In this document: positions 17,458-26,798 of the stretch, piece after piece
Layout of the letters: every line of letters starts with the position of its first letter
How positions within the stretch are numbered: the stretch's first letter is position 1
DNA from: Oscillibacter hominis
GTDB lineage: Bacteria > Bacillota > Clostridia > Oscillospirales > Oscillospiraceae
Length of the DNA: 64,000 nt
Direction of reading: 5' to 3'
NCBI RefSeq assembly: GCF_014334055.1
Contig: NZ_CP060490.1
Span: 496,001-560,000 of the forward strand
Program-made: the position numbers and the translations under genes
The notes under the pieces: model-generated
Databases searched by the model: none
The model's input: the letters and a program-made list of their open reading frames with translations, nothing else
What the model was told of the DNA's origin: nothing

Positions 17458-18165
17458 CTATTGCGCCGTGCTGAAATAATAGCCCAGGCCCCGGCGGGTC
17501 AGGATATAAACGGGGGTGGCGGGGTTGTCTTCAATTTTTTCCCGCAGCCGGCGGACCGTGACGTCCACCGTCCGGGCGTCGTCGCCCACATAGCCGTAGT
17601 TCCAGACCTGTTCCATCAGGTCGACGCGGGAGTAGACCTTGTTGGGGTGGCTGGCCAGGAAGGTCAGCAGCTCGTATTCCCGCTGGGTGAGGTCGATGTG
17701 GCGGCCGCGGCGGTAGACTTGGCAGCTGTCGGTATGGATGGTCAGGTCCCCGGCCACGGGCGTCGCGTCCTCCTGGGAGGCGGAGGCCACCATGGCGGTG
17801 CGCCGGATGTTGGCCCGGACCCGGGCAATCAGCTCCCGCATGGAAAAGGGCTTGGTGATATAGTCGTCGGCTCCGATCTCCAGCCCCAGGACCTTGTCAG
17901 CCTCCTCCTCCCGGGCGGTGAGGATGATGACGGGCACGTTGTCACCGCTCTCCCGCAGGGCCTTGCATACGTCAAAGCCGATCATTTTCGGCAGCATGAC
18001 GTCCAGCAGGATCAGGTCCGGGCGGGCCGACCTTGCAAGCTCCAGCCCCGCCTCGCCGTCGTAGGCCTCCAGGGTGCCGAAGCCCTCCCGCTGGAGGTTG
18101 AAGCGGAGAATATCCACAATGTTTTTTTCATCTTCCACGATCAGGACGGTTTTCTTGCTGTCCAT
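17458..18165 (-). CDS. walR: WalR-type response regulator
   Basis: 235 residues, OmpR/PhoB family. Receiver domain with acidic pocket EDE and phospho-acceptor Asp in LILLDVMLP, followed by a winged helix (LTQREYELLTFLASHPNKVYSR ... DDARTVDVTVRRLREKI). Controls autolysin and wall genes in Firmicutes. ATG 18165 has a TAAGGAGG site; 26 bases separate it from walK. First of the wal genes, after the Nudix gene. Confidence 0.92.
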   Translation of the reverse strand: MDSKKTVLIVEDEKNIVDILRFNLQREGFGTLEAYDGEAGLELARSARPDLILLDVMLPKMIGFDVCKALRESGDNVPVIILTAREEEADKVLGLEIGADDYITKPFSMRELIARVRANIRRTAMVASASQEDATPVAGDLTIHTDSCQVYRRGRHIDLTQREYELLTFLASHPNKVYSRVDLMEQVWNYGYVGDDARTVDVTVRRLREKIEDNPATPVYILTRRGLGYYFSTAQ

Positions 18166-18175
18166 GATATCCTCC

Positions 18176-18712
18176 TTACAAATTGAGCAGTATCTTGGCC
18201 TTCAGCACGGCGGCCACGGTCTTTGCGTCCTGGAGTTCACCGGCCATCACCCGGTGTACCATCTCGTCGAACGGGACCCGCTCCATGGTGAGGAACTCGT
18301 CCTCATCCGGCTGCTGGGCCTCCATGTGAAGGCCCCTGGCCAAAAAGAGGTACAGCACCTCCCCATAGCAGCCGGGGGAGGGGATGATGGAGCCCAGGGG
18401 GAGGATGGTGTCCGGCACGGCCCCCGTCTCCTCCTTCAGCTCCCGCAGGGCGCTGGCCATGGGCTCCTCACCGGGCTCCATCTTGCCGGCAGGAATCTCC
18501 TGCAGGATACGGCCGAAGGTGTAGCGGTACTGGCTGACCGTGATGACGTTGTTCCGCTCGTCCAATGGCAGAATGGCCACGCCGCCGGGGTGCTCCACCA
18601 CCTCGCGGACGGCCTCCTTCCCATTGGGCAGGGAGACCGTGTCCACATGGAGTTGCACAATGCGTCCGCTGTAAATCTCATTGCGGCTGAGCCGCTTTTC
18701 CATAAAATCCAT
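18176..18712 (-). CDS. nudF: ADP-ribose pyrophosphatase, Nudix family
   Basis: 178 residues. Complete Nudix box GKMEPGEEPMASALRELKEETGA (GX5EX7REUXEEXGU) at about residues 80-102, preceded by VITVSQYRYTFGRILQEIPAG typical of ADP-ribose hydrolases. Cytosolic housecleaning enzyme. ATG 18712 follows AGAGG by 9 bases. 10 bases before walR, so probably the first gene of that transcript. Confidence 0.88.
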   Translation of the reverse strand: MDFMEKRLSRNEIYSGRIVQLHVDTVSLPNGKEAVREVVEHPGGVAILPLDERNNVITVSQYRYTFGRILQEIPAGKMEPGEEPMASALRELKEETGAVPDTILPLGSIIPSPGCYGEVLYLFLARGLHMEAQQPDEDEFLTMERVPFDEMVHRVMAGELQDAKTVAAVLKAKILLNL

Positions 18713-18907
18713 TTCAAAAGACCTCTTTTGACGAAATTCTTCACAAAATGCTCATATTTATCTGTTATACTGTCATTCGTACAGCGGGCGGCATCGCGGC
18801 TATTATGCCTTGGCGGCGTCTCCGCTAAACAAACCGGCTGTTTGGACTATGTGATCTTTTGGCAATTATATCATACAGCGCCGGAAAATCCAATCCAATT
18901 CTCCCGC

Positions 18908-18936
18908 TTGAAAGCAAGAGGGGAGTATGGTATACT
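18908..18936 (+). promoter_or_regulatory. Sigma-A promoter of smpB
   Basis: TTGAAA (18908-18913), 17 bases, TATACT (18931-18936); 25 bases before the smpB start. Confidence 0.72.
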
Positions 18937-18961
18937 ATCATCCACTTGCAGAGGAGAAGAG

Positions 18962-19435
18962 GTGGTCCTCACGGAAAAAAAGGGAATCAAGATCGCGGCG
19001 CAAAACCGCAAGGCATTCCACGACTATTTTGTGGAGGACCGGTACGAGGCGGGCATCGAGCTCTCCGGCACGGAGGTGAAATCCATCCGGGCAGGTACGC
19101 TGAACCTGAAGGACGCCTACTGCACGGTCAAAGAAGGGGAGATGTGGCTGCACTCCATGCATATCTCTCCATACGAAAAGGGAAACATCTTCAATAAAGA
19201 CCCGGTGCGGCCCAGGCGGCTATTGATGCACAAGCGGGAAATCCGCAAGCTCCACGCCCTGGTGAAGCAGGACGGCTACGCTCTGGTCCCGCTGTCCGTT
19301 TATTTCAAGGACGCGCGGGTGAAAATAGAGGTGGGCCTCTGCCGCGGCAAGAAGAACTACGATAAGCGCGAGGCCCTGGCCAGGCGGGAAGCGGGCCGCG
19401 AAATGGACCGCGCGGTCAAACAGAGAAATCGCTGA
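18962..19435 (+). CDS. smpB: SsrA-binding protein
   Basis: 157 residues from GTG 18962 (GAGGAG 5 bases upstream). The frame stays open far upstream, but only this part is conserved. It binds tmRNA and brings it to stalled ribosomes. Typical features: IAAQNRKAFHDYFVEDRYEAGIEL, GTEVKSIRAG, YEKGNIFN, RRLLMHKREI, and a basic C-terminal tail (ARREAGREMDRAVKQ). Encoded upstream of the tmRNA gene with two genes between. Confidence 0.95.
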   Translation: MVLTEKKGIKIAAQNRKAFHDYFVEDRYEAGIELSGTEVKSIRAGTLNLKDAYCTVKEGEMWLHSMHISPYEKGNIFNKDPVRPRRLLMHKREIRKLHALVKQDGYALVPLSVYFKDARVKIEVGLCRGKKNYDKREALARREAGREMDRAVKQRNR

Positions 19436-19451
19436 GAAAGGACGTAGAACA

Positions 19452-19982
19452 ATGTCTGAAGGAAAGAACCCCATCGCCGTCATTGAGCTGAAAAACGGCA
19501 AAGTGCTGAAAGCGGAGCTGTATCCGGAGAAGGCGCCCAACACGGTCAACAACTTCATTGATCTGGCCAACGGCGGATTTTATGACGGCTTGATTTTCCA
19601 CCGGGTGATCCCCGGATTCATGATCCAGGGCGGCTGCCCCAACGGCAACGGAATGGGCGGACCCGGCTACTCCATCCGCGGGGAGTTTTCCGGCAACGGG
19701 TTTGCGGAAAACGACCTCAAACATGTCACCGGCGTGCTCTCCATGGCCCGGGCCATGCAGCCCGACTCCGCCGGCAGCCAGTTTTTCATCATGGTCGCCC
19801 CTGCGCCCCATCTGGACGGGCAGTACGCCGCGTTCGGCCAGGTGTTTGAAGGGGTGGAAGAGGCCATCCGGATTTCCGAGGTGAAGACGGATTGGAACGA
19901 TAAACCCAAGGAGCCGGTGGTGATCCAGTCCATCCGTGTGGACACCCAGGGCGTGGAGTATCCCAAGCCGGAAAAGAAGTAA
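19452..19982 (+). CDS. Cyclophilin-type peptidyl-prolyl isomerase
   Basis: 176 residues, cytosolic (no signal peptide). Conserved cyclophilin core: FHRVIPGFMIQGG with the catalytic Arg, SMARAMQPDSAGSQFFIMV, and the FGQVFEGVE ending. Catalyses proline isomerisation in protein folding. ATG 19452 follows AAAGGACG; 16 bases after smpB, so cotranscribed. Confidence 0.93.
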   Translation: MSEGKNPIAVIELKNGKVLKAELYPEKAPNTVNNFIDLANGGFYDGLIFHRVIPGFMIQGGCPNGNGMGGPGYSIRGEFSGNGFAENDLKHVTGVLSMARAMQPDSAGSQFFIMVAPAPHLDGQYAAFGQVFEGVEEAIRISEVKTDWNDKPKEPVVIQSIRVDTQGVEYPKPEKK

Positions 19983-19996
19983 GGAGTGAACGCTCT

Positions 19997-20755
19997 ATGA
20001 GAACCGCGATTATCACCGGTGCATCCTCCGGCCTGGGCCAGGAGTTTGCAAGGCAGTTCACAGAGGTGTTTCCCAACGTGGAGTGCGTCTGGCTGATTGC
20101 CCGCCGCAGGGAGCGGCTGGAAGCTGTCCAGGACGCGCTGGCGGAGCTTCAGGTGGAGATTCTCCCCCTGGACCTGTGCGAAGGGGCCAGTTTTGCCTAT
20201 CTGGAGGAAAAGCTGCGGCTGGATCAGCCCAATGTAACGCTGCTGATCAACTGCGCCGGCTGCGGTTATTTGGGCAATGTGGGCGAGATGCCCACCCAGA
20301 CCCAGACCCGCATGGTGGACCTCAATGTCCGCGCGCTGACTGCTGTGACCAATTTGGTGCTGCCCTATATGAAGGCGGGAGCGCGCATTCTCAACGTGTC
20401 GTCCATCGCGTCGTTCTGCGTAAACCCCAGGATGACGGTCTACTCCGCCAGCAAGGCGTATGTCTCCCGGTTTACCGTGGGGATCAGCGAGGAGCTGCGC
20501 AAGAAGGGCATCCACGCCACGGCGGTCTGTCCCGGCCCCATGGAGACGGAGTTTCTCACCGTGGGCGGAATCACCGGCAACTCCCGGATGTTTGAGACCC
20601 TGCCCTACTGCGACCAGGTGCGGGTGGCGGCGGGCGCGTTGCGGGCGGCCAGGGCTGGGCGGACCATTTATACGCCTAAGATGTTTTACAAGTTCTACCG
20701 GCTGGCGGCGAAGTTACTGCCGGAACAGCTGGTTGCAAAGATTGCAAAGACCTGA
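19997..20755 (+). CDS. Short-chain dehydrogenase/reductase
   Basis: 252 residues. NAD(P)-binding TGASSGLGQEF at residues 7-17, NCAGCG loop, catalytic Ser in NVSSIASF and YSASK with the Tyr-Lys pair. Of the DltE/YqjQ-like classical SDR group; substrate unknown. ATG 19997 has AAGGAG upstream and lies 14 bases after the cyclophilin gene. Last protein gene of the smpB transcript before ssrA. Confidence 0.85.
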   Translation: MRTAIITGASSGLGQEFARQFTEVFPNVECVWLIARRRERLEAVQDALAELQVEILPLDLCEGASFAYLEEKLRLDQPNVTLLINCAGCGYLGNVGEMPTQTQTRMVDLNVRALTAVTNLVLPYMKAGARILNVSSIASFCVNPRMTVYSASKAYVSRFTVGISEELRKKGIHATAVCPGPMETEFLTVGGITGNSRMFETLPYCDQVRVAAGALRAARAGRTIYTPKMFYKFYRLAAKLLPEQLVAKIAKT

Positions 20756-20767
20756 TCCATTGATCAT

Positions 20768-20794
20768 GGTGTGCCGTGCACTGCGCGGCACACC
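20768..20794 (+). repeat. Hairpin between the SDR gene and ssrA
   Basis: GGTGTGCCG pairs perfectly with CGGCACACC around a 9-nt loop. No T run, so a weak terminator or a processing element ahead of tmRNA. Confidence 0.5.
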
Positions 20795-20824
20795 TGCGAG
20801 ACCCTACCGACCGACATCAGATAT

Positions 20825-21189
20825 GGGGGTGTACCGGTTTCGACGGGGGTATGGAGGCTGGATAAGCGGGCGGATGCGCCTAACATCCTTAAAATGGGCA
20901 TTTTATAAATTAAAGAACAACAACACTGTTGCTGTTGCTGCCTAACTAAAGGCAGCCGTCCGACCGGACAGGACCGCGGGTCCGGAAGGGCGTCGTTTAG
21001 CGGTAAATGTGAGTACAGTAAGCTTTGCCTGTGCCACACATCATGAAGCTCACCTGACCTGACGGCGTGGCGGCTTGCCGCCGGGAAGGGGAACGGGAAG
21101 AGAAAGACTTCCAAAATAACCGCCTGCGCCCGGAGAAAGTCCTGTCAAAGTGCTTTCGGACGGGGGTTCAACTCCCCCCACCTCCACCA
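20825..21189 (+). ncRNA. ssrA: Transfer-messenger RNA
   Basis: 365 nt. The tRNA-like ends fit: 5' GGGGGTG pairs with CACCTCC, T arm GGGGG-TTCAACT-CCCCC, and an encoded CCA at 21187-21189. GGTTTCGACGGGGG after the acceptor strand is the classic tmRNA 5' motif. The tag frame ends with codons for NNNTVAVAA and TAA at 20943-20945; the resume codon is not the usual GCA and is probably AAG at 20913. Rescues stalled ribosomes with SmpB. Confidence 0.95.
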
Positions 21190-21238
21190 AAAGTGCGCCA
21201 GACGAACCCAAGCGGTTCGTCTGGCGCACTTTAATTTT
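21190..21238 (+). terminator. Terminator after ssrA
   Basis: 19-bp perfect stem starting AAAGTGCGCCAGACG with a 5-nt loop, followed by AATTTT. Confidence 0.85.
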
Positions 21239-21487
21239 AGTATTTGCCGCAGTGTGACAAAAAAAACGCCTCGGTCCACGTCCAGCCGCGCACAGGCAGC
21301 GGACTTTGAATTGCCTGCCCGAATGAAATAAAGAACAGGCATACTTTCCATATGTGCCCGCTGAGTAAAAAAAGCATATATTGTATAAGGGGCGACCCCC
21401 GGCAGTCTTACAGCCTGCCGTCCAGAACCGTTTTCCGTCGCCACTCGCTTTGGCGGCGTTTATTTTAGATCGAGAGGTGCAAACACT

Positions 21488-24109
21488 ATGGCAACGATAT
21501 CGGGCCGCGTCGTCTTCGACAGGGATCGAAGCGCTACGGTCTCAGGCGGCGATTCCGGCCTTGCCAATATCCCGGTCGTACTTCAAAATATCAGCACAAC
21601 CGCGCGGCTCACCGTGCTGACGGATGCCGCCGGCAATTATACCTTTCTCAACGTGCCCAACGGCAGCTATCGGATCGTGGAGTCCTATGGCGCATCCGGC
21701 GGGGTCCCTACACCGGGAGACTTCTCCTCCGCTGCGGCGGGAAGCATCCCCCAGGGGGTCAATCCTCCAATCACCGTGGCAGGCAATCCACCGCCCGGCT
21801 CCACCAATCTGGATTCCGTCACGCCGGATACACTGTTAGTCACCGTGACCGGCGCGGACCTGACCAATCAGAACTTCTATAACGGTCCGGTCATCTATAC
21901 CCCCATCCAGGCCATCCTGGACCCCTGCGCCGTCATCTCCGGCGAAAATCTGATCCGGGCCGCGGACAACGGCACATTCGGTTCCTTTCCCCAGGGAACG
22001 CCGGCCAATACAGGCGTCCCGGTGGAGCCCTACCCCGACGTGACTCCGGACTTCACCTATGTGCTGCCAAACCCCGATGTCTACACGCCCGCCGGCGGAG
22101 AGTATACGGTGCAGAACATCATGAACAACGCCCTGAGCGAGGTGATCGGCGCGTGGTGGCGCATTGCAGATCACACCACTGGCAACGAGACCGGCCGGAT
22201 GATGATCGTCAACGGCTTTAACCCCGGGGCAATCTTTTTCCAGGCTGAGGTTCCGGTACAGCCCAACACGAATTACCTGTTCAGCGCGTGGATCCTGAAC
22301 CTCTTTAAAGTGGTGGGCTACCCCAACCCGGAGCTGGGCGTGGTCATCCTGGATCAAAACGGTGCAGTCCTCTACAGCGCGACCTTGGGTATCCTGATCC
22401 CTGTCAATACCAATGCGCCAGAATGGAAGCAGATCGGAAGCGTCATCAACTCCCGGAATAATACCAGCCTGACTGTAGAGTTCCTGAGCGAGGGCCCGGA
22501 GGTGATCGGCAATGACTATGCCATCGACGACGTCTCCTTTCAGGAAATTCAAGAGCCCGTCTTTCTCCCGGTGAAAACCGTGGACCGCAGCACCGCCAAC
22601 GTAGGGGATACGGTCCGATATACGGTGACGCTGACCAATACCTGCGAAAGCCCGCTCACCAGCGTATTTTTCCAGGACACCGTACCGGGTGGGCTCGCCT
22701 TTGTCCCTGGAAGCGTTACAATCAACGGCGCGCCAGTCCCAGTGGCCGATCCCAATGCAGGATTCGTATTGCCGAACGTGCCCGGCGGCGGAACCGTCAC
22801 CGTCGGCTTCTCAGCCACTGTAACGGAGATTCCAAACCCTAACCCCACACTGAACCGCGCCAACATCCGCTATGAATATACCCCGGTGGAGGGCGGCATC
22901 CCAGGGGAGTTCAACGTGGTCTCCAACGATGTTCCGGTGCAGGTCGGCGCATCGGCGGACGTTTCAGTGGTCAAAACGGCCAGCCCCAGCCCGGTAACCC
23001 CTGGAAGCCTCCTGACCTATACCCTCACGATCTCCAACGCCGGGCCCTCCACGGCGGATAATGTGCTTTTGACCGATGCCGTGCCCGCTGCGCTGGCCAA
23101 TGTGGAATACTCCATCAATAACGGTGCATCCTATCAGCCTTGGCCCGGCTCCCTTCCCTTGGGAAGCCTTGCTCCGAACAGCATGCGCACCGTGCTGCTC
23201 CGCGGCCAGGTCAGTCCGGCGGCAGAGGGGACCATAGTCAACACCGCTGTGGTAAGCAGCACCACGCCGGATCCCGATCCAACGAATAACACCGATACAA
23301 ATACGACTGATGTGATCACCACTGGGGCGGCGGCGGATATCGCAGTCACCAAAAGCGCCCAGCCTGCCACAGTCTCCCCGGGACAACTGCTGACCTATAC
23401 GGTGGGGATCACCAACCAGGGCCCGGACGCCGCGGATGGCGTAACACTTTATGACGAAGTGCAGCTGTCCGGTGCGGAGTTCTCCACAGACGGCGGCGTG
23501 ACCTGGAGGCCCTGGTCGAACCCTTATCTCATCGGCCGGCTTGCCGCCGGGGAGAGCAGAACCGTCCTGATTCGCGGTACTGTGCCCCAGGAAGCCCGCG
23601 GTACGATTGCCAATACAGCGGTGGCGACAAGTGCCACACCCGACCCGGATCTCAGTAACAACACAGCTACCGTGGATACGCCTGTCACCTTGAACGGCGC
23701 GGATCTCTCCATTCAAAAAACCGCGTTCCCCAATCCCGTGTGCCGCGGCCGGTACGTCACCTTCACCCTGACCGTCTCCAACGCCGGCCCTGCGGCTGCA
23801 GATCAGGTTGTAATCACAGATTTGCTGCCTAAGGAGCTGAGCATGGCAGTTTATTCTGTGGACAACTGCCAAACGTGGCGGCCCTGGACGGGAAGCTATA
23901 CGGTGGGCACCCTTGCCGCAGGCGCCTCAGTCTCCATTTTGGTGGCTGGATTTGTCAGCGTTTGCGTCGGGGAGTGCTTCTGCAACACGGCCGAGGTATC
24001 TTCCGCCACTGCTGACCCGAACCCATCCAACAACACGGATTCCGTCGCCGTGTGGGTAAGGGGTTCCACCTGCTGCAGGCCCAGAAAAAGCGATTGCGGC
24101 GGCAGATAG
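21488..24109 (+). CDS. DUF11-repeat surface-type protein without signal peptide
   Basis: 873 residues. An SdrD_B/Cna-B-like domain (about 1-135: ISGRVVFDRD, NIPVVLQN, AGNYTFLNVPNGSYRIVE), a jelly-roll-like part (about 150-355), then four DUF11-type repeats from about residue 357, with the shared pattern KTxxPxxVxxGxxxTYTxTxxNxGPxxAD. The N-terminus MATISGRVVFD is not a signal peptide, and there is no LPXTG or SLH; the end is Cys-rich (CVGECFCNTAE, TCCRPRKSDCGGR). Spore-surface proteins often lack signals and are Cys-rich, so an exosporium or coat role is a guess. AGAGGTG precedes ATG 21488. Confidence 0.75.
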   Translation: MATISGRVVFDRDRSATVSGGDSGLANIPVVLQNISTTARLTVLTDAAGNYTFLNVPNGSYRIVESYGASGGVPTPGDFSSAAAGSIPQGVNPPITVAGNPPPGSTNLDSVTPDTLLVTVTGADLTNQNFYNGPVIYTPIQAILDPCAVISGENLIRAADNGTFGSFPQGTPANTGVPVEPYPDVTPDFTYVLPNPDVYTPAGGEYTVQNIMNNALSEVIGAWWRIADHTTGNETGRMMIVNGFNPGAIFFQAEVPVQPNTNYLFSAWILNLFKVVGYPNPELGVVILDQNGAVLYSATLGILIPVNTNAPEWKQIGSVINSRNNTSLTVEFLSEGPEVIGNDYAIDDVSFQEIQEPVFLPVKTVDRSTANVGDTVRYTVTLTNTCESPLTSVFFQDTVPGGLAFVPGSVTINGAPVPVADPNAGFVLPNVPGGGTVTVGFSATVTEIPNPNPTLNRANIRYEYTPVEGGIPGEFNVVSNDVPVQVGASADVSVVKTASPSPVTPGSLLTYTLTISNAGPSTADNVLLTDAVPAALANVEYSINNGASYQPWPGSLPLGSLAPNSMRTVLLRGQVSPAAEGTIVNTAVVSSTTPDPDPTNNTDTNTTDVITTGAAADIAVTKSAQPATVSPGQLLTYTVGITNQGPDAADGVTLYDEVQLSGAEFSTDGGVTWRPWSNPYLIGRLAAGESRTVLIRGTVPQEARGTIANTAVATSATPDPDLSNNTATVDTPVTLNGADLSIQKTAFPNPVCRGRYVTFTLTVSNAGPAAADQVVITDLLPKELSMAVYSVDNCQTWRPWTGSYTVGTLAAGASVSILVAGFVSVCVGECFCNTAEVSSATADPNPSNNTDSVAVWVRGSTCCRPRKSDCGGR
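22558..24050 (+). repeat. Four DUF11-type tandem repeats
   Basis: Protein-level repeats beginning near 22558, 22957, 23332 and 23698, each about 120 residues. Repeats 2-4 also share a 'YS.NNGxSxxPW' / 'GxLAxGxSxxxLxxG' middle. Identity at DNA level is modest, so these are old duplications. Confidence 0.7.
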
Positions 24110-24144
24110 GCTGATAGGAGAAGCTTTTTATACAGGAGAACAGC

Positions 24145-24180
24145 GAAAAAGCACACCCATCATAGATGGGTGTGCTTTTC
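24145..24180. terminator. Bidirectional terminator
   Basis: AAAAGCACACCCATC with GATGGGTGTGCTTTT around a short loop, serving the DUF11 gene and the convergent kinase gene. Confidence 0.85.
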
Positions 24181-24191
24181 ATGTCAAATCA

Positions 24192-26798
24192 TCAGGACGG
24201 GGAACCAATGGAACGCTCAATTACCTGGTAAAGCCGGTCAGGGTCAATCGGCTTTGCCAAATGCTCATTCATGCCGGCCTCTCTGGCGCGTACCACATCC
24301 TCGTGAAACGCGTTGGCTGTCATAGCGATGATTGGGATGGTCTTCGCTTTGGCGGCTTCCGTGTTGCGGATGGCTTCCGTGGCCTGATAACCATCCATTA
24401 GAGGCATCTGGACATCCATCAGGATCAGGTCATAGGCATCGCTGTTGCTGAGGAAGCGCTCCACAGCCTCCTGCCCGTTGCCTGCGCAGTCAATTTCCAT
24501 ACCAGTCATTTTCAGCAGCTCCACGGCAATCTCCCGGTTGAGCTCGTTGTCCTCGGCCAGCAAAACCCGTTTGCCAACCAGGGCTGGGCACTGACGGGTA
24601 TGCCCCTGGGATCGGACTGCCTTTTCAATACCGGTCACAGCCAGCAGGGTATTGTAGAGCGTGGAGGCAAAGATGGGCTTGGAGAGGAACGCGTTCGCCC
24701 CGGCTTCCCTGGCGCTTTGCTCAATGGAACTCCAGTCATAGGCGGTGATGATAATGATTGTGGTGTCGGGCCCCACATATTCCCGGACCCGCCGGGTCAC
24801 TTCGATGCCGTCCATATCCGGCATCTTCCAGTCGATAAGGCATACGTCATAGTCCTCCCCGGTCTTGTGGGAAGTGAGAACCTCCTCCACGCACTCCGCT
24901 CCGGTCAATACCCATTTGGATAGAATACCCAGGTTGCCCAGCAGCAGCGAGGTGTGGATGCAGCAATCCCGATCGTCATCCGCCACCAACACCTTCAGAG
25001 CCTCCAAAACCTGATGGTTGTGGAGGGCAGGATGTTCAGCGGAAGCAGAAACGTCAAAGTCTAACTCAACAGAAAAGGTACTGCCCTGCTCCGGTTTGCT
25101 TTTTACCGTGAGGATTCCGCCCATCAGTGTGACGAGGTTCTTGCAGATGGACATACCCAAACCGGTGCCGCCGTACTTTTGGCTTGTGGTGTTGCTCTCT
25201 TGCTCAAAGGGGAGGAAGAGTCGGTTCATGAACTCCTCACTCATACCGATGCCGGTGTCGCTGACCGTAAACCGGAGGCGGACCCTCCCGTTCTTTTTTT
25301 GAATCTGCCGGATTTCCAATTTGACGGAACCGCCGCTTGGTGTAAATTTGAGGGCGTTGGAGAGGAGATTGAGGAGAATTTGATTCAGCCGCAGCGAGTC
25401 TCCTATCAGAACTGTGTCTGTGAGGTCAATGAGCGGCATGGTGAAGTCGAGGCCTTTTGCCTCCGCCTGGGGGTAAATGATGGAGGTGATGGACTCTGCC
25501 ACGCTCTCCAGATTGAAGACTTCGTGGGCAATGGTCATTTTGCCCTCGTCAATTTTGGACATATCCAGTATGTCATTGATGAGGGACATCAAGTGCTTGG
25601 AGGAGTAACCGATCTTTTCCAGGCAATCCTCCACGCGCTGCCGGTCTTCGATGTATGCGGCGGCAATGGTGGTCATGCCGATGATGGCATTCATGGGGGT
25701 GCGGATTTCATGGCTCATGCGGGAGAGGAAATTCTGCTTGGCCGCGTTGGCGTTCTGGGCATTGATGAGGGCGTCCCGGAGCGCCTGCTCCCTGCGGATT
25801 TCCTCGGTTTGGTCAGAGATGGAGAGGATGTAGCGGACGGCCTTTTGATTGATGAGTTCCGGAAAGCTCTGCAGCCGGATCCAGCGGAGTTCACCGTTGG
25901 GGGAGTGCATCCGCAGGACGCTGCTTTTACTGGGCTCGGTGCCAGTCGGGCAGAGGAATTCTTCAAATGCCGGCTGATCCTCCTCCACGACACGCTCGAC
26001 CAGCACGCTGGTGTTGTCACTGAATTCTTCCTCTTCCAAACCCAATACGCGCTTGCAGTTGGCACTGACGTACTCCAGTGCGCCCTTCCCCTGGTTGTAA
26101 ATCAGAAAAACCTCATCAACGTTAGTAGAGAGGATGTCGAATAAATGCTCCCGATACCGGACTTCACGGATGTTTTTCCGCTCCCGCCAAAATACAACCA
26201 TAAAGTATGCTGGGAGGAAAATGGTGAGCAGAACGGATGACAAAATGGCTGTTGTTGCTGTGTCGGCCGACTCCTGTTCCAGCCCCTGGACCTTATTATC
26301 GGCAAAGGCGATGATTTTGGTGATGGCTTCATCCACTGCGTCATACTTGGGGTAAATATACTGCTCCGCATAGCGCGCGGTTTCTTCAGGATTCATGGGC
26401 AGGACGTTGGGAAGGGATTGTGTCTGCTCCGCTTCCAGTGCCTGCATGGCCGCCAAAAGCGCTGCGGTATCTTCAGCCGGCCCCAGATACTGGCTGGTGA
26501 TTACATCAATGGCGTCATACTGCATGGAATAGCGCTGTTCGAGCAGCAGCTGCACGCTGTCCACATCCTGGCTGGGCTCTGCGATGATGTTGAGAAGGAA
26601 CGAACGCATATCCAGCAGCCTGGACCGCATGGCCCTGGATTCGTTGGAAACCGTGTAAGGATGTGCGTAGATCATAGTGGCCGTTTGCTGCAGGTGGTAT
26701 GTGGAAAATATGCTGAACACAGACAGTAAAATTGCCAGTAAACAGACAATGGCCATTCCAATTTCTACCAAACTTTTTTTCTTTTTCCGATAATCCAT
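24192..26798 (-). CDS. Hybrid sensor histidine kinase with two receiver domains
   Basis: 868 residues. Two membrane segments (about 12-32 and 190-212) flank an extracytoplasmic sensor; then PAS (about 235-345), HisKA with SRMSHEIRTPMNAIIGMT, HATPase_c (NALKFTPSGG, GTGLGMSICK), a first receiver (CLIDWKMPDMDG) and a second (LILMDVQMPLMDGYQAT) at the C-terminus. No HPt domain, so an external phosphotransfer partner is needed. ATG 26798 follows AAGGGAG by 9 bases; an ATG 51 bases upstream has no such site. No obvious partner regulator lies nearby. Confidence 0.9.
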   Translation of the reverse strand: MDYRKKKKSLVEIGMAIVCLLAILLSVFSIFSTYHLQQTATMIYAHPYTVSNESRAMRSRLLDMRSFLLNIIAEPSQDVDSVQLLLEQRYSMQYDAIDVITSQYLGPAEDTAALLAAMQALEAEQTQSLPNVLPMNPEETARYAEQYIYPKYDAVDEAITKIIAFADNKVQGLEQESADTATTAILSSVLLTIFLPAYFMVVFWRERKNIREVRYREHLFDILSTNVDEVFLIYNQGKGALEYVSANCKRVLGLEEEEFSDNTSVLVERVVEEDQPAFEEFLCPTGTEPSKSSVLRMHSPNGELRWIRLQSFPELINQKAVRYILSISDQTEEIRREQALRDALINAQNANAAKQNFLSRMSHEIRTPMNAIIGMTTIAAAYIEDRQRVEDCLEKIGYSSKHLMSLINDILDMSKIDEGKMTIAHEVFNLESVAESITSIIYPQAEAKGLDFTMPLIDLTDTVLIGDSLRLNQILLNLLSNALKFTPSGGSVKLEIRQIQKKNGRVRLRFTVSDTGIGMSEEFMNRLFLPFEQESNTTSQKYGGTGLGMSICKNLVTLMGGILTVKSKPEQGSTFSVELDFDVSASAEHPALHNHQVLEALKVLVADDDRDCCIHTSLLLGNLGILSKWVLTGAECVEEVLTSHKTGEDYDVCLIDWKMPDMDGIEVTRRVREYVGPDTTIIIITAYDWSSIEQSAREAGANAFLSKPIFASTLYNTLLAVTGIEKAVRSQGHTRQCPALVGKRVLLAEDNELNREIAVELLKMTGMEIDCAGNGQEAVERFLSNSDAYDLILMDVQMPLMDGYQATEAIRNTEAAKAKTIPIIAMTANAFHEDVVRAREAGMNEHLAKPIDPDRLYQVIERSIGSPS

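Noticed and set aside
18074..18961. Long N-terminal extension of smpB
   Set aside because: It is antisense to walR/nudF and has no homology; SmpB begins at GTG 18962 with a ribosome site.
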